From contig NZ_CP109199.1 of NCBI RefSeq assembly GCF_036250065.1, positions 2,356,001-2,420,000 of the forward strand: a stretch of DNA of 64,000 nt, read 5' to 3'. Made by a program: the position numbers and the translations under genes. The notes beneath the pieces were generated by a model. That model saw only the letters and a list, made by a program, of their open reading frames with translations. It had not been told where the DNA came from and did no database searches. The DNA comes from Micromonospora sp. NBC_01699. Lineage in GTDB: Bacteria; Actinomycetota; Actinomycetes; Mycobacteriales; Micromonosporaceae. Of the stretch, positions 7,520 to 20,842 are shown in pieces. Each line of letters starts with the position of its first letter. Positions within the stretch are counted from its first letter, which is position 1.

Positions 7520-7767
7520 GCCGGAAGACTAGCACTCCTTCAAATTAGAAACAAACATCCAGCCCCGCTCTGCATCGGCACCCCCAGCTCGACTGGACAA
7601 GTCCTACGGGTTTGAAGAAACTGCCTCGGTCGACCTGTTCGAGGTGACCGGTGCCGCCCGTCCGTGCGTCCATACGGGCAACCGGGTCGGGACTGGCCGG
7701 GAACTTCACGAGCGTGGGCGGCGACCAACAGGGCGAAAGCAAGCGACCCTGAAGACAGAGGAAGTAC
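7520..7767. promoter_or_regulatory. Divergent promoter region of marR-pirin and pcuC-dyp
   Basis: The 248-base gap contains one AT-rich island, CTTCAAATTAGAAACAAACA (7532-7551), close to the MarR start. It stands out against the GC-rich surroundings and probably includes the -10 region and the MarR binding site. The side facing the copper chaperone gene ends in AGAGGAAGTAC, its ribosome site. Confidence 0.45.
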
Positions 7768-8376
7768 ATGCGAACAGCCCCGTCGCCCGCTCCACGACGG
7801 CGTACAACACTCGTGACCATCGTCTGCGCCGCCGTGGCGTCGCTGGCCCTGATCGGCGCCACGGCCGGTTGCGGCGGTTCCGAGCCGGCCGAGAGCCCGG
7901 CCAGCCCGAGTGCTTCGGCGACGGCCGGACCCTTCAGCCTGCGCGACCCGTGGGTCAAGGCGGCGGACTCGGGGATGACGGCGGCGTTCGGCACCCTGGT
8001 CAACGACAGCGACACCGATGTCACCGTGGTGAGCGCCGCCTCCTCGGTGTCACCGATGGAGCTGCACGAGATGACCATGAAGGACGGCAAGATGGTCATG
8101 CAGCCCAAGGCCGACGGTCTGGTCGTCAAGGCTCACGGCACGCACGTGCTGGAGCCCAGCGGCGACCACCTGATGCTGATGAAGCTGGCGAAGCCGGTCA
8201 GGTCCGGCGACGAGGTCGCCTTCACGTTGACCTTCGCCGACGGCGGCACCGCCGAGTTCAGGGCGATCGTCAAGCCGTTCGCCGGGGCCGGGGAGAGCTA
8301 CGACCCGGGCGCGGGCATGAACATGGACCCCACCGCGAGCCCCGGCCCGGGGATGAGCATGAGTCCGGCGGCATGA
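7768..8376 (+). CDS. PCu(A)C-type periplasmic/secreted copper chaperone lipoprotein
   Basis: The 202-residue protein has an N-terminal signal with a lipobox-like ATAGC ending at Cys35, so it should be anchored outside the membrane. The PCu(A)C domain (about 55-170) shows the copper ligands in the order expected: His and Met in SPMELHEM, then His and Met in SGDHLMLM. The C-terminal 30 residues are Met-rich (GAGMNMDP, GPGMSMSP) and may bind more copper. It overlaps the DyP peroxidase gene by ATGA, so the two are made together. Family members deliver Cu(I) to cytochrome oxidase; here the context suggests a role linked to extracellular metal or oxidative chemistry. Confidence 0.88.
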   Translation: MRTAPSPAPRRRTTLVTIVCAAVASLALIGATAGCGGSEPAESPASPSASATAGPFSLRDPWVKAADSGMTAAFGTLVNDSDTDVTVVSAASSVSPMELHEMTMKDGKMVMQPKADGLVVKAHGTHVLEPSGDHLMLMKLAKPVRSGDEVAFTLTFADGGTAEFRAIVKPFAGAGESYDPGAGMNMDPTASPGPGMSMSPAA

Positions 8377-9608
8377 CGGACCAGTCCACCCACCGTCCGG
8401 TGAGCAGGCGGCGTCTGCTCACCGGCGGGTCCGTCGCGGTCGGCGGGATCCTCGCCGGAGCGGGTACGGTCGCCGCCGTCCACGCCGCCGCCGACACACC
8501 CCCGGCGCCCCACCCCGCCCCGGCTGTCGAGATCGGTACGGCAACCGAGCCGTTCCACGGCCCCCGGCAGGCCGGTATCGCCACCGACCCGCAGTCACAC
8601 GCCGCGTTCGTCGCCCTCACCCTGAATCCGGGCACCGACCGGGCGGCGCTGGTCCGGCTGATGCGGCTGCTCTGCGACGACGCCGCCCGGCTGACCCGGG
8701 GCGAGCCCGCCCTTGCCGACACCGAACGGGAACTGGCCCTGCTCCCCGCCCGGCTCACCATCACGTTCGGGTTCGGACCGGCCCTGTACCACGCCGCCGG
8801 CCTCGCGGACCGGCGTCCCGCGTCCGTCGCCGACCTGCCACCGTTTCCGATCGACCGGCTGCAACCCGCCTGGTCCGGGGGTGACCTGCTGCTCCAGATC
8901 TGCGCCGACGACCCGCTCACCGTCGCCCACGCCCAGCGGATGCTGGTCAAGGACGCCCGCCCGTTCGGGACGGTGCGCTGGGTCCAGCAGGGTTTCCGCC
9001 GCGCTGCGGGGATCCAGCCGCAGCCGCACACCCAGCGCAATGTCCTCGGTCAGCTCGACGGGACCGCCAACCCGAAGCCCGGCACCACCGCCTTCGACCA
9101 GGCCGTCTGGGTGCCCGACGGTCCGGACTGGCTGCGTGACAGCACGACGCTGGTGGTGCGGCGGATCCGCGCCGAACTGGAGACGTGGGATCTGCTCGGC
9201 CGGGCCGACAAGGAACTCGCGGTCGGTCGGCGGCTGGACAGCGGCGCGCCGTTGAGCGGCACCGCCGAGCACGACGAGCCCGACTTCGCGGTCACCGACG
9301 CCACCGGGCTGCCCGCCATTCCCGACTTCGCCCACATCAGTCGCGCCCACACCACCGACGACCGGCTGCGCCTCCTGCGCCGCCCGTACAACTACGACGG
9401 CGCGCCGAGCCCGGACGGCCATCCGGACACCGGGCTGATCTTCGCCTCCTACCAGGCCGACATCGAACGACAGTTCCTGCCGATCCAACGCCGCCTCGCC
9501 GAACTGGACCTGCTCAACGAGTGGACCACCCCGATCGGCTCGGCCGTCTTCGCCATCCCGCCCGGCTGCGCGCCGGACGGTTGGGTAGGCGAGCAACTTC
9601 TCGGCTGA
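8373..9608 (+). CDS. Tat-exported DyP-type haem peroxidase
   Basis: The 411-residue protein begins with a twin-arginine signal (SRRRLLTGG at 11-19, followed by a hydrophobic run to about residue 40), so it is exported folded with haem. The hallmark GxxDG motif is present as GQLDGTANP with catalytic Asp229. The proximal haem ligand is probably His326 in HISRAHTTDD. DyP peroxidases oxidise dyes, phenols and lignin-type compounds with hydrogen peroxide; the Tat-exported actinobacterial group also includes EfeB-like deferrochelatases. No EfeU or EfeO gene lies nearby, and the partner is instead a copper chaperone. The start ATG overlaps the upstream stop. Confidence 0.93.
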   Translation: MTDQSTHRPVSRRRLLTGGSVAVGGILAGAGTVAAVHAAADTPPAPHPAPAVEIGTATEPFHGPRQAGIATDPQSHAAFVALTLNPGTDRAALVRLMRLLCDDAARLTRGEPALADTERELALLPARLTITFGFGPALYHAAGLADRRPASVADLPPFPIDRLQPAWSGGDLLLQICADDPLTVAHAQRMLVKDARPFGTVRWVQQGFRRAAGIQPQPHTQRNVLGQLDGTANPKPGTTAFDQAVWVPDGPDWLRDSTTLVVRRIRAELETWDLLGRADKELAVGRRLDSGAPLSGTAEHDEPDFAVTDATGLPAIPDFAHISRAHTTDDRLRLLRRPYNYDGAPSPDGHPDTGLIFASYQADIERQFLPIQRRLAELDLLNEWTTPIGSAVFAIPPGCAPDGWVGEQLLG

Positions 9609-9711
9609 CCGCCCGGCGGAGATCGGGTGGCTCGGTGCCGGCAACCCGATCTCCGTGTCCGTACGAGAAATGCGAGGTCGCGCCCGGTTCGGGGTGGGAG
9701 ACTGCACGACC

Positions 9712-10245
9712 GTGGAGCCGTTGCAGATATCCGTACCCGGTCTGTTGCTGCGTCCGTGGCGCGCGCAGGACGCGCCCGAGGTCATGGCGGCCATGCGCGA
9801 GCCGGCGATCGCCCGGTGGAACGCCGCGCCGAGCGCCGCCGCCGGCCTCGAAGGCGCACGGGAGTGGGTCCGGCGCCGGGCCGACTGGTCCGGCGGGGAC
9901 CACGCCTCGTTCGCGATGGCCGAACCGTCGACCGGGGAGTTACTCGGCTCGGTCTCGCTGCACCGGATCTTCGACGGTGCCGGCTCGATCGGGTACTGGA
10001 CCCTCGCCCCGGTACGCGGACGCGGCCTGGCCGCGCTCGCCGTCGCCACGGTGACCGGCTGGGCGTTCCAGCGGTTGAGCCTGCACCGGATCGAACTGTG
10101 CCACGCCGTCGCCAACGCCTCCTCCTGCCGGGTGGCGCAGAAGGCGGGTTACCTGCTGGAGGGCACCCTGCGCGAGTCGTACCGGTACGGCGACCAGCAG
10201 CGTCACGATGAACACATCCACGGCCGGTTGGCCACGGACGCCTGA
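9712..10245 (+). CDS. GNAT family N-acetyltransferase (RimJ/RimL-like)
   Basis: The 177-residue protein has the pattern of the RimJ/RimL group that acetylates N-terminal amines or small molecules: LLLRPWRAQDAPEV at the start, IGYWTLAPVRGRGLA as the acetyl-CoA pyrophosphate loop (Q/R-x-x-G-x-A type) and ANASSCRVAQKAGYLLEGTLR near the end. The GTG at 9712 is chosen because the family sequence starts there; the in-frame ATG at 9655 would add 19 poorly conserved residues. It has its own promoter space and no obvious functional link to its neighbours. Confidence 0.85.
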   Translation: MEPLQISVPGLLLRPWRAQDAPEVMAAMREPAIARWNAAPSAAAGLEGAREWVRRRADWSGGDHASFAMAEPSTGELLGSVSLHRIFDGAGSIGYWTLAPVRGRGLAALAVATVTGWAFQRLSLHRIELCHAVANASSCRVAQKAGYLLEGTLRESYRYGDQQRHDEHIHGRLATDA

Positions 10246-10278
10246 CCCGACCGCCGCCAGCGGGCTAGCCTGGGCCGG

Positions 10279-10863
10279 GTGGACGAACTTGATCTCAGCG
10301 ACTGGCGTGAGCGGGTGGCCCGGCTCTACCTCTCCGACCTGGACCTGACCGGCTTCCGGACCGCTCGGGACGGGTTGTTCGCCCGGCATCCGCAGTCACC
10401 GATCCCGGCCGACGAACGGCCGGAGTTCACCGGTCTGCGGTACTTCCCCGAGAATCCCGAGGCCGTGGTCGAGGTCGCGGTGCGCCCGGCCGAGGGCCAG
10501 CTGCGAATCGACACCGGCGGGCCCGACGGGGTCGTCCGGTACCGCCGGGTCGGGGTCGCGCAGACGCCGTGGGGTCCGCTGACCCTCTGGTGGATCGAGG
10601 CGTACGGCGGCGGCCTGTTCCTGCCGTACCGGGACGGCACCTGCGGGCCCGACTCGTACGGTGGTGGCCGTTATCTGACCGACACGGTCAAGGGCACCTT
10701 CGGGCGGGGGGTCACCGTGCTGCCCGGCGACCGGCTCCGCCTCGACTTCAACTACGGCTACAACCCGAGCTGCGCCTACGACGACCGCTGGGCGTGCCCG
10801 CTCGCCCCGACCGAGAACCGGGTGACCGCCCCGATCGAGGCCGGCGAGCTGAGGTACGCGTGA
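10279..10863 (+). CDS. DUF1684 family protein
   Basis: The 194-residue cytoplasmic protein begins at a GTG. It matches DUF1684 by memory of the conserved phrases: RLYLSDLDLTGFR near the start, FLPYRDGTCGPDSYGGGRYL in the middle, and LDFNYGYNPSCAYDDRWACPLAP near the end. The Cys, Asp and Asn residues in the last motif are the most conserved part of the family. The biochemical role is not established. It lies 33 bases after the acetyltransferase, so a shared transcript is possible. Confidence 0.85.
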   Translation: MDELDLSDWRERVARLYLSDLDLTGFRTARDGLFARHPQSPIPADERPEFTGLRYFPENPEAVVEVAVRPAEGQLRIDTGGPDGVVRYRRVGVAQTPWGPLTLWWIEAYGGGLFLPYRDGTCGPDSYGGGRYLTDTVKGTFGRGVTVLPGDRLRLDFNYGYNPSCAYDDRWACPLAPTENRVTAPIEAGELRYA

Positions 10864-10899
10864 GCCCCTCGGCACCGCTCCCGGAAGGTGACGAGGGGC
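10864..10899. terminator. Hairpin between convergent genes
   Basis: GCCCCTCG (10864-10871) directly follows the DUF1684 stop codon and pairs with CGAGGGGC (10892-10899). The gap to the convergent gene is only 52 bases, so the hairpin may serve both. Confidence 0.5.
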
Positions 10900-10915
10900 C
10901 CCGGTACGACTTCTG

Positions 10916-11488
10916 TCAGCCGGTGGCCGGTTGCCAGTTCATCCGGCTCAACACCTGCCGGGCCTGGTCGGCGAGGTCGGCGTCGACGGTGACCGCGTAC
11001 TCACGGGCGCGCAGGGTGGCCGCCGAGGTGAAGTCGCGTCGGCCGCCGGTGCTGGCGTGCGCGATGGCGCCGAAGATCGCGCCCCAGGCGGCACCGATCA
11101 GCAGTCCGGCGACGATCACGGCCCACCAGTTGCCGACGGTGAAGATGCCGAACAGGAGCCCGATGAACAGCCCGAACCAGGCACCGGTGGCCAGCCCCGC
11201 CACGGCGGCCCGTGCCGTCGTCAGGCGCCCCAGCACCGTCTCCACCAGCGCCAGGTTGGTGCCGATGATGGCGGTACGTTCCACCGGGAACCGGTTGTCG
11301 GCGAGAAAGTCGACCGCCTGTTGTGCCCCGGAGTAGTCCGGGTACGACGCCATGGTCACGGTCGGACGGGTATTGCCGCCAGCGCCCGGCATACCCACTC
11401 CACCGGCCGGACCGGGTGGCAGGTTGGCGCCACCACCGAGCAGGCCCGGTATCGCTGCCCGCCCACTGGAGGACATGGGTGTGGTCAT
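10916..11488 (-). CDS. YflT-type general stress membrane protein
   Basis: The 190-residue protein has a Gly/Pro-rich N-terminus, then the YflT-like domain (VTMASYPDYSGAQQAVDFLADNRFPVERTAIIGTNL at 45-80), and a glycine-zipper-like hydrophobic stretch (AAVAGLATGAWFGLFIGLLF, then VIVAGLLIGAAWGAIFGAIA) before a soluble C-terminal tail. This layout is typical of actinobacterial general stress proteins. Two hydrophobic segments suggest membrane insertion. It lies alone on its transcript with a ribosome site (GGAGGCAGCTG) before the ATG. The function is unknown beyond stress association in relatives. Confidence 0.8.
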   Translation of the reverse strand: MTTPMSSSGRAAIPGLLGGGANLPPGPAGGVGMPGAGGNTRPTVTMASYPDYSGAQQAVDFLADNRFPVERTAIIGTNLALVETVLGRLTTARAAVAGLATGAWFGLFIGLLFGIFTVGNWWAVIVAGLLIGAAWGAIFGAIAHASTGGRRDFTSAATLRAREYAVTVDADLADQARQVLSRMNWQPATG

Positions 11489-11607
11489 CAGCTGCCTCCT
11501 TCGTCAACGCCCCGGTTTCCCGCCCCGGTACGGCGCTAACCCGTACCCACCGGCCGATGGGCGCCGGTCCGGTTTGGTCCCCGGCGTCCCGTCCGTGCCG
11601 ACGTGCG

Positions 11608-11643
11608 GGAGCCCCGCGCCGGATGAGCGTGGCGCGGGGCTCC
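11608..11643 (-). terminator. Terminator of the GH6 cellulase gene
   Basis: Arms GGAGCCCCGCGCC (11608-11620) and GGCGCGGGGCTCC (11631-11643) form a perfect 13-bp stem with a 10-base loop, 19 bases downstream of the cellulase stop codon. Confidence 0.75.
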
Positions 11644-11662
11644 GGTACCAGCTGGGTGGGGG

Positions 11663-16345
<4,683 letters not shown>

Positions 16346-16375
16346 CTCCACCCCCACCCCAAGATCCGCACTAAT

Positions 16376-16423
16376 GTAGAGAAAGAGTGGTTATCCGCGA
16401 CGGGATAGCCACTCTTTCTCTAC
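16376..16423. repeat. Palindromic element, family shared with 25,624
   Basis: The arms at 16376-16396 and 16403-16423 pair over 21 bases with one G-T wobble, around the loop GCGACG. The core GAGTGGTTATCCGCG recurs almost exactly in the palindrome at 25624-25668. The right arm contains the stop codon of the convergent OsmC gene. It can serve as a bidirectional terminator for the dehydrogenase and OsmC genes. Confidence 0.75.
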
Positions 16424-16914
16424 GCGAGCGGGGCGAGCGGGGATGGGGGGAGGGTGAGTGGTTGGTGGCGTACGGGGAAGTTGACCGAGTTGGCGATGAA
16501 GCACTGGCGGTTGGCCTCGGTGTGCAGCTCTCGCGCCTGGTCGAGTTGGTCCGGGGCGGCGACGGTCACCGTGGGGTGAAGGGTCACCTCGGTGAAGTGT
16601 CCGCCGCCGCCGGAGGTCCTGGCGAGCAGCCCTTCCGGGTGGTCGACATAGTTGGTGACCACCACTCCCGCGTCGGCGCAGACGTGCAGGTACGCCAGCA
16701 GGTGGCACTGGGACAGGGCGGCTACCAGCAACTGTTCGGGATTCCACCGGTCGGCCGCGCCCCGGAACATCGGGTCGGCCGAGCCGAGCAGCGGCGGTAC
16801 GCCGGGCGCGGTGACCTCGTGCGCGCGGCTGTAGCCCCGGTACTCGGCGGTGCCGGTGCCCAGGTTCCCGGTCCAGGTGAGGGTCAGCTGGTAGCGGTGC
16901 GTAATTTTCGGCAC
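16420..16914 (-). CDS. OsmC family peroxidase
   Basis: The 164-residue protein has the two redox cysteines of the OsmC/Ohr fold: the peroxidatic Cys in LSQCHLLAYL and the resolving Cys in NRQCFIANSV. The N-terminal strand-rich half (HRYQLTLTWTGNLGTGTAEY) is typical of the OsmC subgroup. It reduces organic hydroperoxides using thiols. The last codons and the TAG stop lie inside the right arm of the long hairpin at 16376-16423, so the C-terminus is partly dictated by the repeat. A repressor of the OhrR type is not adjacent. Confidence 0.9.
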   Translation of the reverse strand: MPKITHRYQLTLTWTGNLGTGTAEYRGYSRAHEVTAPGVPPLLGSADPMFRGAADRWNPEQLLVAALSQCHLLAYLHVCADAGVVVTNYVDHPEGLLARTSGGGGHFTEVTLHPTVTVAAPDQLDQARELHTEANRQCFIANSVNFPVRHQPLTLPPSPLAPLA

Positions 16915-17040
16915 GGGTCACTCCTTCGGACGAGAGACGGCTATCCGATCTCCACGTGCGGTGGCCGAACCGCCGCGCGTAGGGTGCCAACCGGAGGAGC
17001 GGACGACGGGGAGGTACGTCTTGAGCCGGTGGTACGACAG

Positions 17041-17988
17041 ATGACCATTGTGCCGCGAGCCGTGCCCCGATCCGGTGCCCTGCGCCACGAGGCGATGTTC
17101 TACCGCGGTGACGACGACTACCTCGGCGGCGTACGCGGGTTCGTCGAGGCGGGGCTGGCGCAGGCCGAACCGGTCCTGGTAGTCGTCCCCGAACCCCGGC
17201 TCGACCTGCTCCGCGACGCGGTGCCCGGCGACGGCACCGGGGTCCGGTACGTCGACATGGCCAGCGCCGGGCGCAACCCCGGCTGGATCATCCCCGGCAT
17301 CCTGTACGCCTTCCTCGCCGAGCACCCGGACAGCCGGGTACGGGTCGTGGTCGAGCCGATCTGGCCGGGCCGGGCGGCTGCGGCGTACCCCCGGTGTGTG
17401 CAGCACGAGGCGCTGGTCAACCTGGCCCTGGGCGACCAGCCGGTCGACGTCCTGTGCCCGTACGACGCGGTGGGGTTGGACGTGGACGTGATCGCCGACG
17501 CGGCCAGCACCCATCCGGTGCTGATCCGGGCCGGGGTACGTCAGAGCAGCGCCGGCTACGGCAGCCCGGAGGCGGTGGTCGACGCGTTCAACCTGCCGCT
17601 GCCCGAGCCGCCGCTGACCCCGTCCACCCTGCTGTTCAACCGGGCCGGGATGGCCGGCATGCGGGCCCTGGTCGCCGCGCTGGCCACCGAGGCCGGTCTC
17701 GCCCCGGACCGGGTCGACGACCTGCGGCTGGCCACGAACGAGATCGCCACGAACGCGGTCGTGCACGGTGGTGAGCCGGCGGTGCTGCGGGTCTGGGCCG
17801 GGCCGACCGGCATGGTCAGCGAGGTGATCGGTACCAGCGTGCTCACCGACCGGCTCGCCGGACGGCTGCCCGCCTCGCCCACCAGCGAACAGGGGCGGGG
17901 GCTGCTGCTGGTCAACCACCTCTGCGACCTGGTCCACGTGCACACCACCGACGACTCGACCACCGTACGCCTGCACGTGGACTGGTGA
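17041..17988 (+). CDS. MEDS-domain anti-sigma regulatory kinase (RsbW-like ATPase)
   Basis: The 315-residue protein joins an N-terminal MEDS sensory domain (about 15-185; HEAMFYRGDDDYLGG, PVLVVVPEPRLDLLR, CPYDA) to a C-terminal GHKL ATPase of the RsbW/SpoIIAB type (about 205-310). The N-box reads LRLATNEIATNAVVHG and the G-box EQGRGLLLVNHLCD. Such proteins bind and phosphorylate anti-sigma factor antagonists or hold sigma factors. The D-box is weak (AGPTGMVSEVIG in place of a clear D-x-G), which may reduce ATP turnover. A SpoIIE phosphatase gene lies 0.7 kb away on the other strand, a likely partner. Confidence 0.82.
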   Translation: MTIVPRAVPRSGALRHEAMFYRGDDDYLGGVRGFVEAGLAQAEPVLVVVPEPRLDLLRDAVPGDGTGVRYVDMASAGRNPGWIIPGILYAFLAEHPDSRVRVVVEPIWPGRAAAAYPRCVQHEALVNLALGDQPVDVLCPYDAVGLDVDVIADAASTHPVLIRAGVRQSSAGYGSPEAVVDAFNLPLPEPPLTPSTLLFNRAGMAGMRALVAALATEAGLAPDRVDDLRLATNEIATNAVVHGGEPAVLRVWAGPTGMVSEVIGTSVLTDRLAGRLPASPTSEQGRGLLLVNHLCDLVHVHTTDDSTTVRLHVDW

Positions 17989-18008
17989 CCGGGAGCCAAC
18001 CCGCCCGG

Positions 18009-18686
18009 TCAGGCGAGGGCGGCGACCGGGGAGTCCGCGAGTCCGGCCAGCAGGGCCGCCGGGTCGTCGAAGACGGCGGCCGCCCCGGCCCCGGCGAGTT
18101 CGCTGCGGCAGGTGCCGCCGCAGGTCAGCCCGATGCACGGGATGTCCAGGTGGCCGGCGGCGGCGACGTCCCAGATCGAGTCGCCGACGAGGACGACCCG
18201 AGCGCGATCCAGTCCGGCATGGTCCAGCGCGGCGGCCAGCAGGTCGGGCTCCGAGCCGGGCCCGGCCGTACCGGTAATCGAGATGATGCCGCCGATCACG
18301 TCGTCGGCGAGCAGCGCGGCCCGGATCGCGTCGAGTTCACGTTCGGTCGCCGAGGTGGCCAGCACCACCCGTAGTCCGCGGGCGGAACAGGCCCGGAGCA
18401 GTTCCGACGCGCCGGGCAGCGGACGCAGCCGGTCCCAGAACTCGGCGAACAGGCTGTCGTGGGCGTACCGGATCCGCTCGTCGGCCTCCCGGTCCCGTTC
18501 CGGGCCGAGCAGGTGTTGCAGCAGTCGTTCGGCGCCCATCCCGAGAGCCCGGTGGATCGCCGCCATCGGGATCTCCTGGCCGGCCTGACGCAGCGCTTCC
18601 CACCAGCTCACCGCGTGCAGATAGGCGGTGTCGACGAGGGTGCCGTCGACGTCGAACAACACCCCGGCGGGTCTGTCGGTCTCCAT
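18009..18686 (-). CDS. HAD superfamily phosphatase
   Basis: The 225-residue protein has all HAD motifs: FDVDGTLVDT (nucleophile Asp and acid Asp, residues 11-20), VVLATSATERE (motif II Ser/Thr), a conserved basic residue in the SEPDLLAAAL stretch in place of the usual K-P, and VLVGDSIWDVAAA (motif IV). The helical cap between residues 20 and 90 puts it in subclass I, near phosphoglycolate phosphatase and beta-phosphoglucomutase. It starts five bases after the stop of the SpoIIE phosphatase gene, so the two are probably one operon, but no functional link is evident. Confidence 0.85.
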   Translation of the reverse strand: METDRPAGVLFDVDGTLVDTAYLHAVSWWEALRQAGQEIPMAAIHRALGMGAERLLQHLLGPERDREADERIRYAHDSLFAEFWDRLRPLPGASELLRACSARGLRVVLATSATERELDAIRAALLADDVIGGIISITGTAGPGSEPDLLAAALDHAGLDRARVVLVGDSIWDVAAAGHLDIPCIGLTCGGTCRSELAGAGAAAVFDDPAALLAGLADSPVAALA

Positions 18687-18691
18687 GCCAC

Positions 18692-20842
18692 CTACCTGTG
18701 TACGTCGGGGTTACCCTCCGCGATCAGTATCTCGAACCAGACGGTCGATCCGCGTACGGTCGGGTCGGTGCCCCACGCGTCACTGAGCTGTTCGATCAGC
18801 CCGAGCCCCCGGCCCCGGCTGCTCAGGGTGTCGGTACGGGCCCGGGTCACCGTGCCCCGGGTGCCCTGGTCGGCCACCGACACCAGCAGCCGCTCCGGGC
18901 TGAGGTCGATCTCCACCCGGGCCGCCGTGCCGGCGTGCAGCAGCGCGTTGGTGGTCAGCTCGCTGGTGCAGAGCACCGCCGCGCCGATCACCGACTCGGC
19001 CACCTGCCAGGCGGTGAGCTGGGCGGTCAGCCATTGCCGGACCCGCCCCGGCGCGGTCGGCTCGGCCGGCATCTCCAGCGAGGCCGAGCGGCTGGGTGTC
19101 AGCGCGTGCTCCACCGCCAGCACCGCGGCGTCGTCCTCGCTCGAACCCGGCACCGCCGCGCTGGCCACCGCGCAGAGCGTACGCGGATCGCCGCCGGCGG
19201 CGGCCGCGACCGCGCTGGCGAGCGCGGCGAACCCGTCGGTCAGGCTCTGCTGCCGCCGCTCCACCACCCCGTCGCTGAACAGCAGCAGCGTGTCGCCGGG
19301 CAGGAACGGCACGGTGCTGGTCGGGCGGTGACCAACCAGGCCCAGCGGCACTCCCGGATGCACCGGTAGATACTCGGCGCTGACCGGCTCACCGACCGGG
19401 GCGCGGCGCAGCAGCGGGGCCGGGTGACCGGCGCTGGCCAGCGTCATCAGGCCGGTTCCGGGTTCGATCACCCCGTAGACCACGGTGACGAACAGCTCGT
19501 CCCGGCGGGCCTCGGTGCCCAGGCTCCCCACCAGCCGGTCGAGCCCGGACAGCACCGCCGCCGGATCCGGGTCGCTGAGCGCCAGCGCCCGCAGCGCGGC
19601 CCGGACCTGGCCCATCAGCGCGGCGGCGTGCACGTCGTGCCCGGCGACGTCACCGAGGACCACCGCCAGCCGCCCGCCGCTGAGCCGGAAGGCGTCGTAG
19701 AAGTCGCCACCGGCGGCGTTGCCGTCGACCCCGGCGTCGTAGCGGGCGGCCAGGCGCAACCTCGGCAGGTCGGGAAGCTGTTCCGGCAGCATGCTGCGTT
19801 GCAGGAGCTGGGCGGTGCCGTGCTGGTTCTCGAACCGGCGGGCCCGCTCGGCGGCCTGCGCCACCAGTTCCGCCGCGGCGGTGAGCAGTGCCCGTTCGGC
19901 CGGGGACCACGGGTGGGGGGTGCGGTAGCCGATCGTCAGCGCCCCGCGCAGCGACGGCGTACGCAGCGGCAGCGCGGCCAGCGCCTGGACCTTCTCGTCG
20001 TGCCGGTCGGTGGCGGTCGGCAGCAGCGGCTGCCCCTCGCTCCAGTAGCGTGCCGTGCCGGCGACGGCGGTGCCGATCAGCGGGGCGGGGGACTCGGTCG
20101 GGTAACCGCGCCACAGCGGCGGCAGCCGCTCGTCGGCCTCGTCGAGCAGCTCGCCCCGGACCCGCCGTACGCCGCGCCAGCCGCCGCCGTCGTCATCGAC
20201 GGCGAACGCGACCTGGTCGGCGTCGAACGACTCCAGGGCGTAGCGCAGCGCGGCCCGCGCGACGTCGTCCAGGGTGAGCGTGCCGGACAGCGCGGTGGCC
20301 AGCTCGCTCAGGCTCTGTAGGCGTCGGGTCACCTGGGTGGTCTCGACCACGATGATCAGCACGCCGATGATCCGCCCGTGCCCGTCCCGGACCGGTGAGT
20401 AGCCACGGGTGAGCACCACCTGGTCGGTCTGCTCCGGCTCGGCGGGCACCACCGGCAGCTGGCCTTCCTTCTCCAGGTAGCTCGTGCCGGTCCGGTAGAC
20501 CCGTTCGATCTCGTCGCCGACCCCGGTCAGGTGCCAGATCGCGGCGAAGACCTCGGCGGCCGGGCGGCCGAACGCCTCCGGGTGCCTGCCGCCGAGCAGC
20601 TCGGCGTAGCCGTCGTTGTAGATCAACGCGAGGTCGTCGCCGTAGGCGAGGGTCATCGGCACGGGTGAGGAGAGCACCAGGTCGACCACCGCGCGCAGGG
20701 CCGGGTCCCACCGGTCGGCCGGGCCCAGGGGCGTGTCCGCCCACCGGATTCCGGCGTCGGGCTGCCGGGACGATTCCGGCGTCGGAGACAGACCGGTCCG
20801 CCGCGAGGGGGGAGCGGGAATCCGCCCGACCGAGCCTGGCAT
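18692..20842 (-). CDS. SpoIIE-type PP2C phosphatase with PAS, GAF and ATPase domains
   Basis: The 716-residue sensor phosphatase is built from PAS (about 45-165, DDLALIYNDGYAELLGG), GAF (about 175-335), PP2C/SpoIIE phosphatase (about 355-565, GNAAGGDFYDAF and LGDVAGHDVHAAALMG with the metal-binding Asp residues) and a C-terminal GHKL ATPase (about 580-705, LCTSELTTNALLHAG and SSRGRGLGLIEQL). It should act on phosphorylated STAS antagonists in a partner-switching stress cascade, with the ATPase as a built-in kinase. The gene faces the MEDS-ATPase gene across the HAD gene. The cytoplasmic location follows from the lack of membrane segments. Confidence 0.92.
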   Translation of the reverse strand: MPGSVGRIPAPPSRRTGLSPTPESSRQPDAGIRWADTPLGPADRWDPALRAVVDLVLSSPVPMTLAYGDDLALIYNDGYAELLGGRHPEAFGRPAAEVFAAIWHLTGVGDEIERVYRTGTSYLEKEGQLPVVPAEPEQTDQVVLTRGYSPVRDGHGRIIGVLIIVVETTQVTRRLQSLSELATALSGTLTLDDVARAALRYALESFDADQVAFAVDDDGGGWRGVRRVRGELLDEADERLPPLWRGYPTESPAPLIGTAVAGTARYWSEGQPLLPTATDRHDEKVQALAALPLRTPSLRGALTIGYRTPHPWSPAERALLTAAAELVAQAAERARRFENQHGTAQLLQRSMLPEQLPDLPRLRLAARYDAGVDGNAAGGDFYDAFRLSGGRLAVVLGDVAGHDVHAAALMGQVRAALRALALSDPDPAAVLSGLDRLVGSLGTEARRDELFVTVVYGVIEPGTGLMTLASAGHPAPLLRRAPVGEPVSAEYLPVHPGVPLGLVGHRPTSTVPFLPGDTLLLFSDGVVERRQQSLTDGFAALASAVAAAAGGDPRTLCAVASAAVPGSSEDDAAVLAVEHALTPSRSASLEMPAEPTAPGRVRQWLTAQLTAWQVAESVIGAAVLCTSELTTNALLHAGTAARVEIDLSPERLLVSVADQGTRGTVTRARTDTLSSRGRGLGLIEQLSDAWGTDPTVRGSTVWFEILIAEGNPDVHR

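Noticed and set aside
7644-8372. Possible N-terminal extension of the DyP peroxidase frame
   Set aside because: The frame is open but reads as the antisense-like shadow of the copper chaperone gene. The Tat signal begins at the ATG at 8373, which overlaps the upstream stop.
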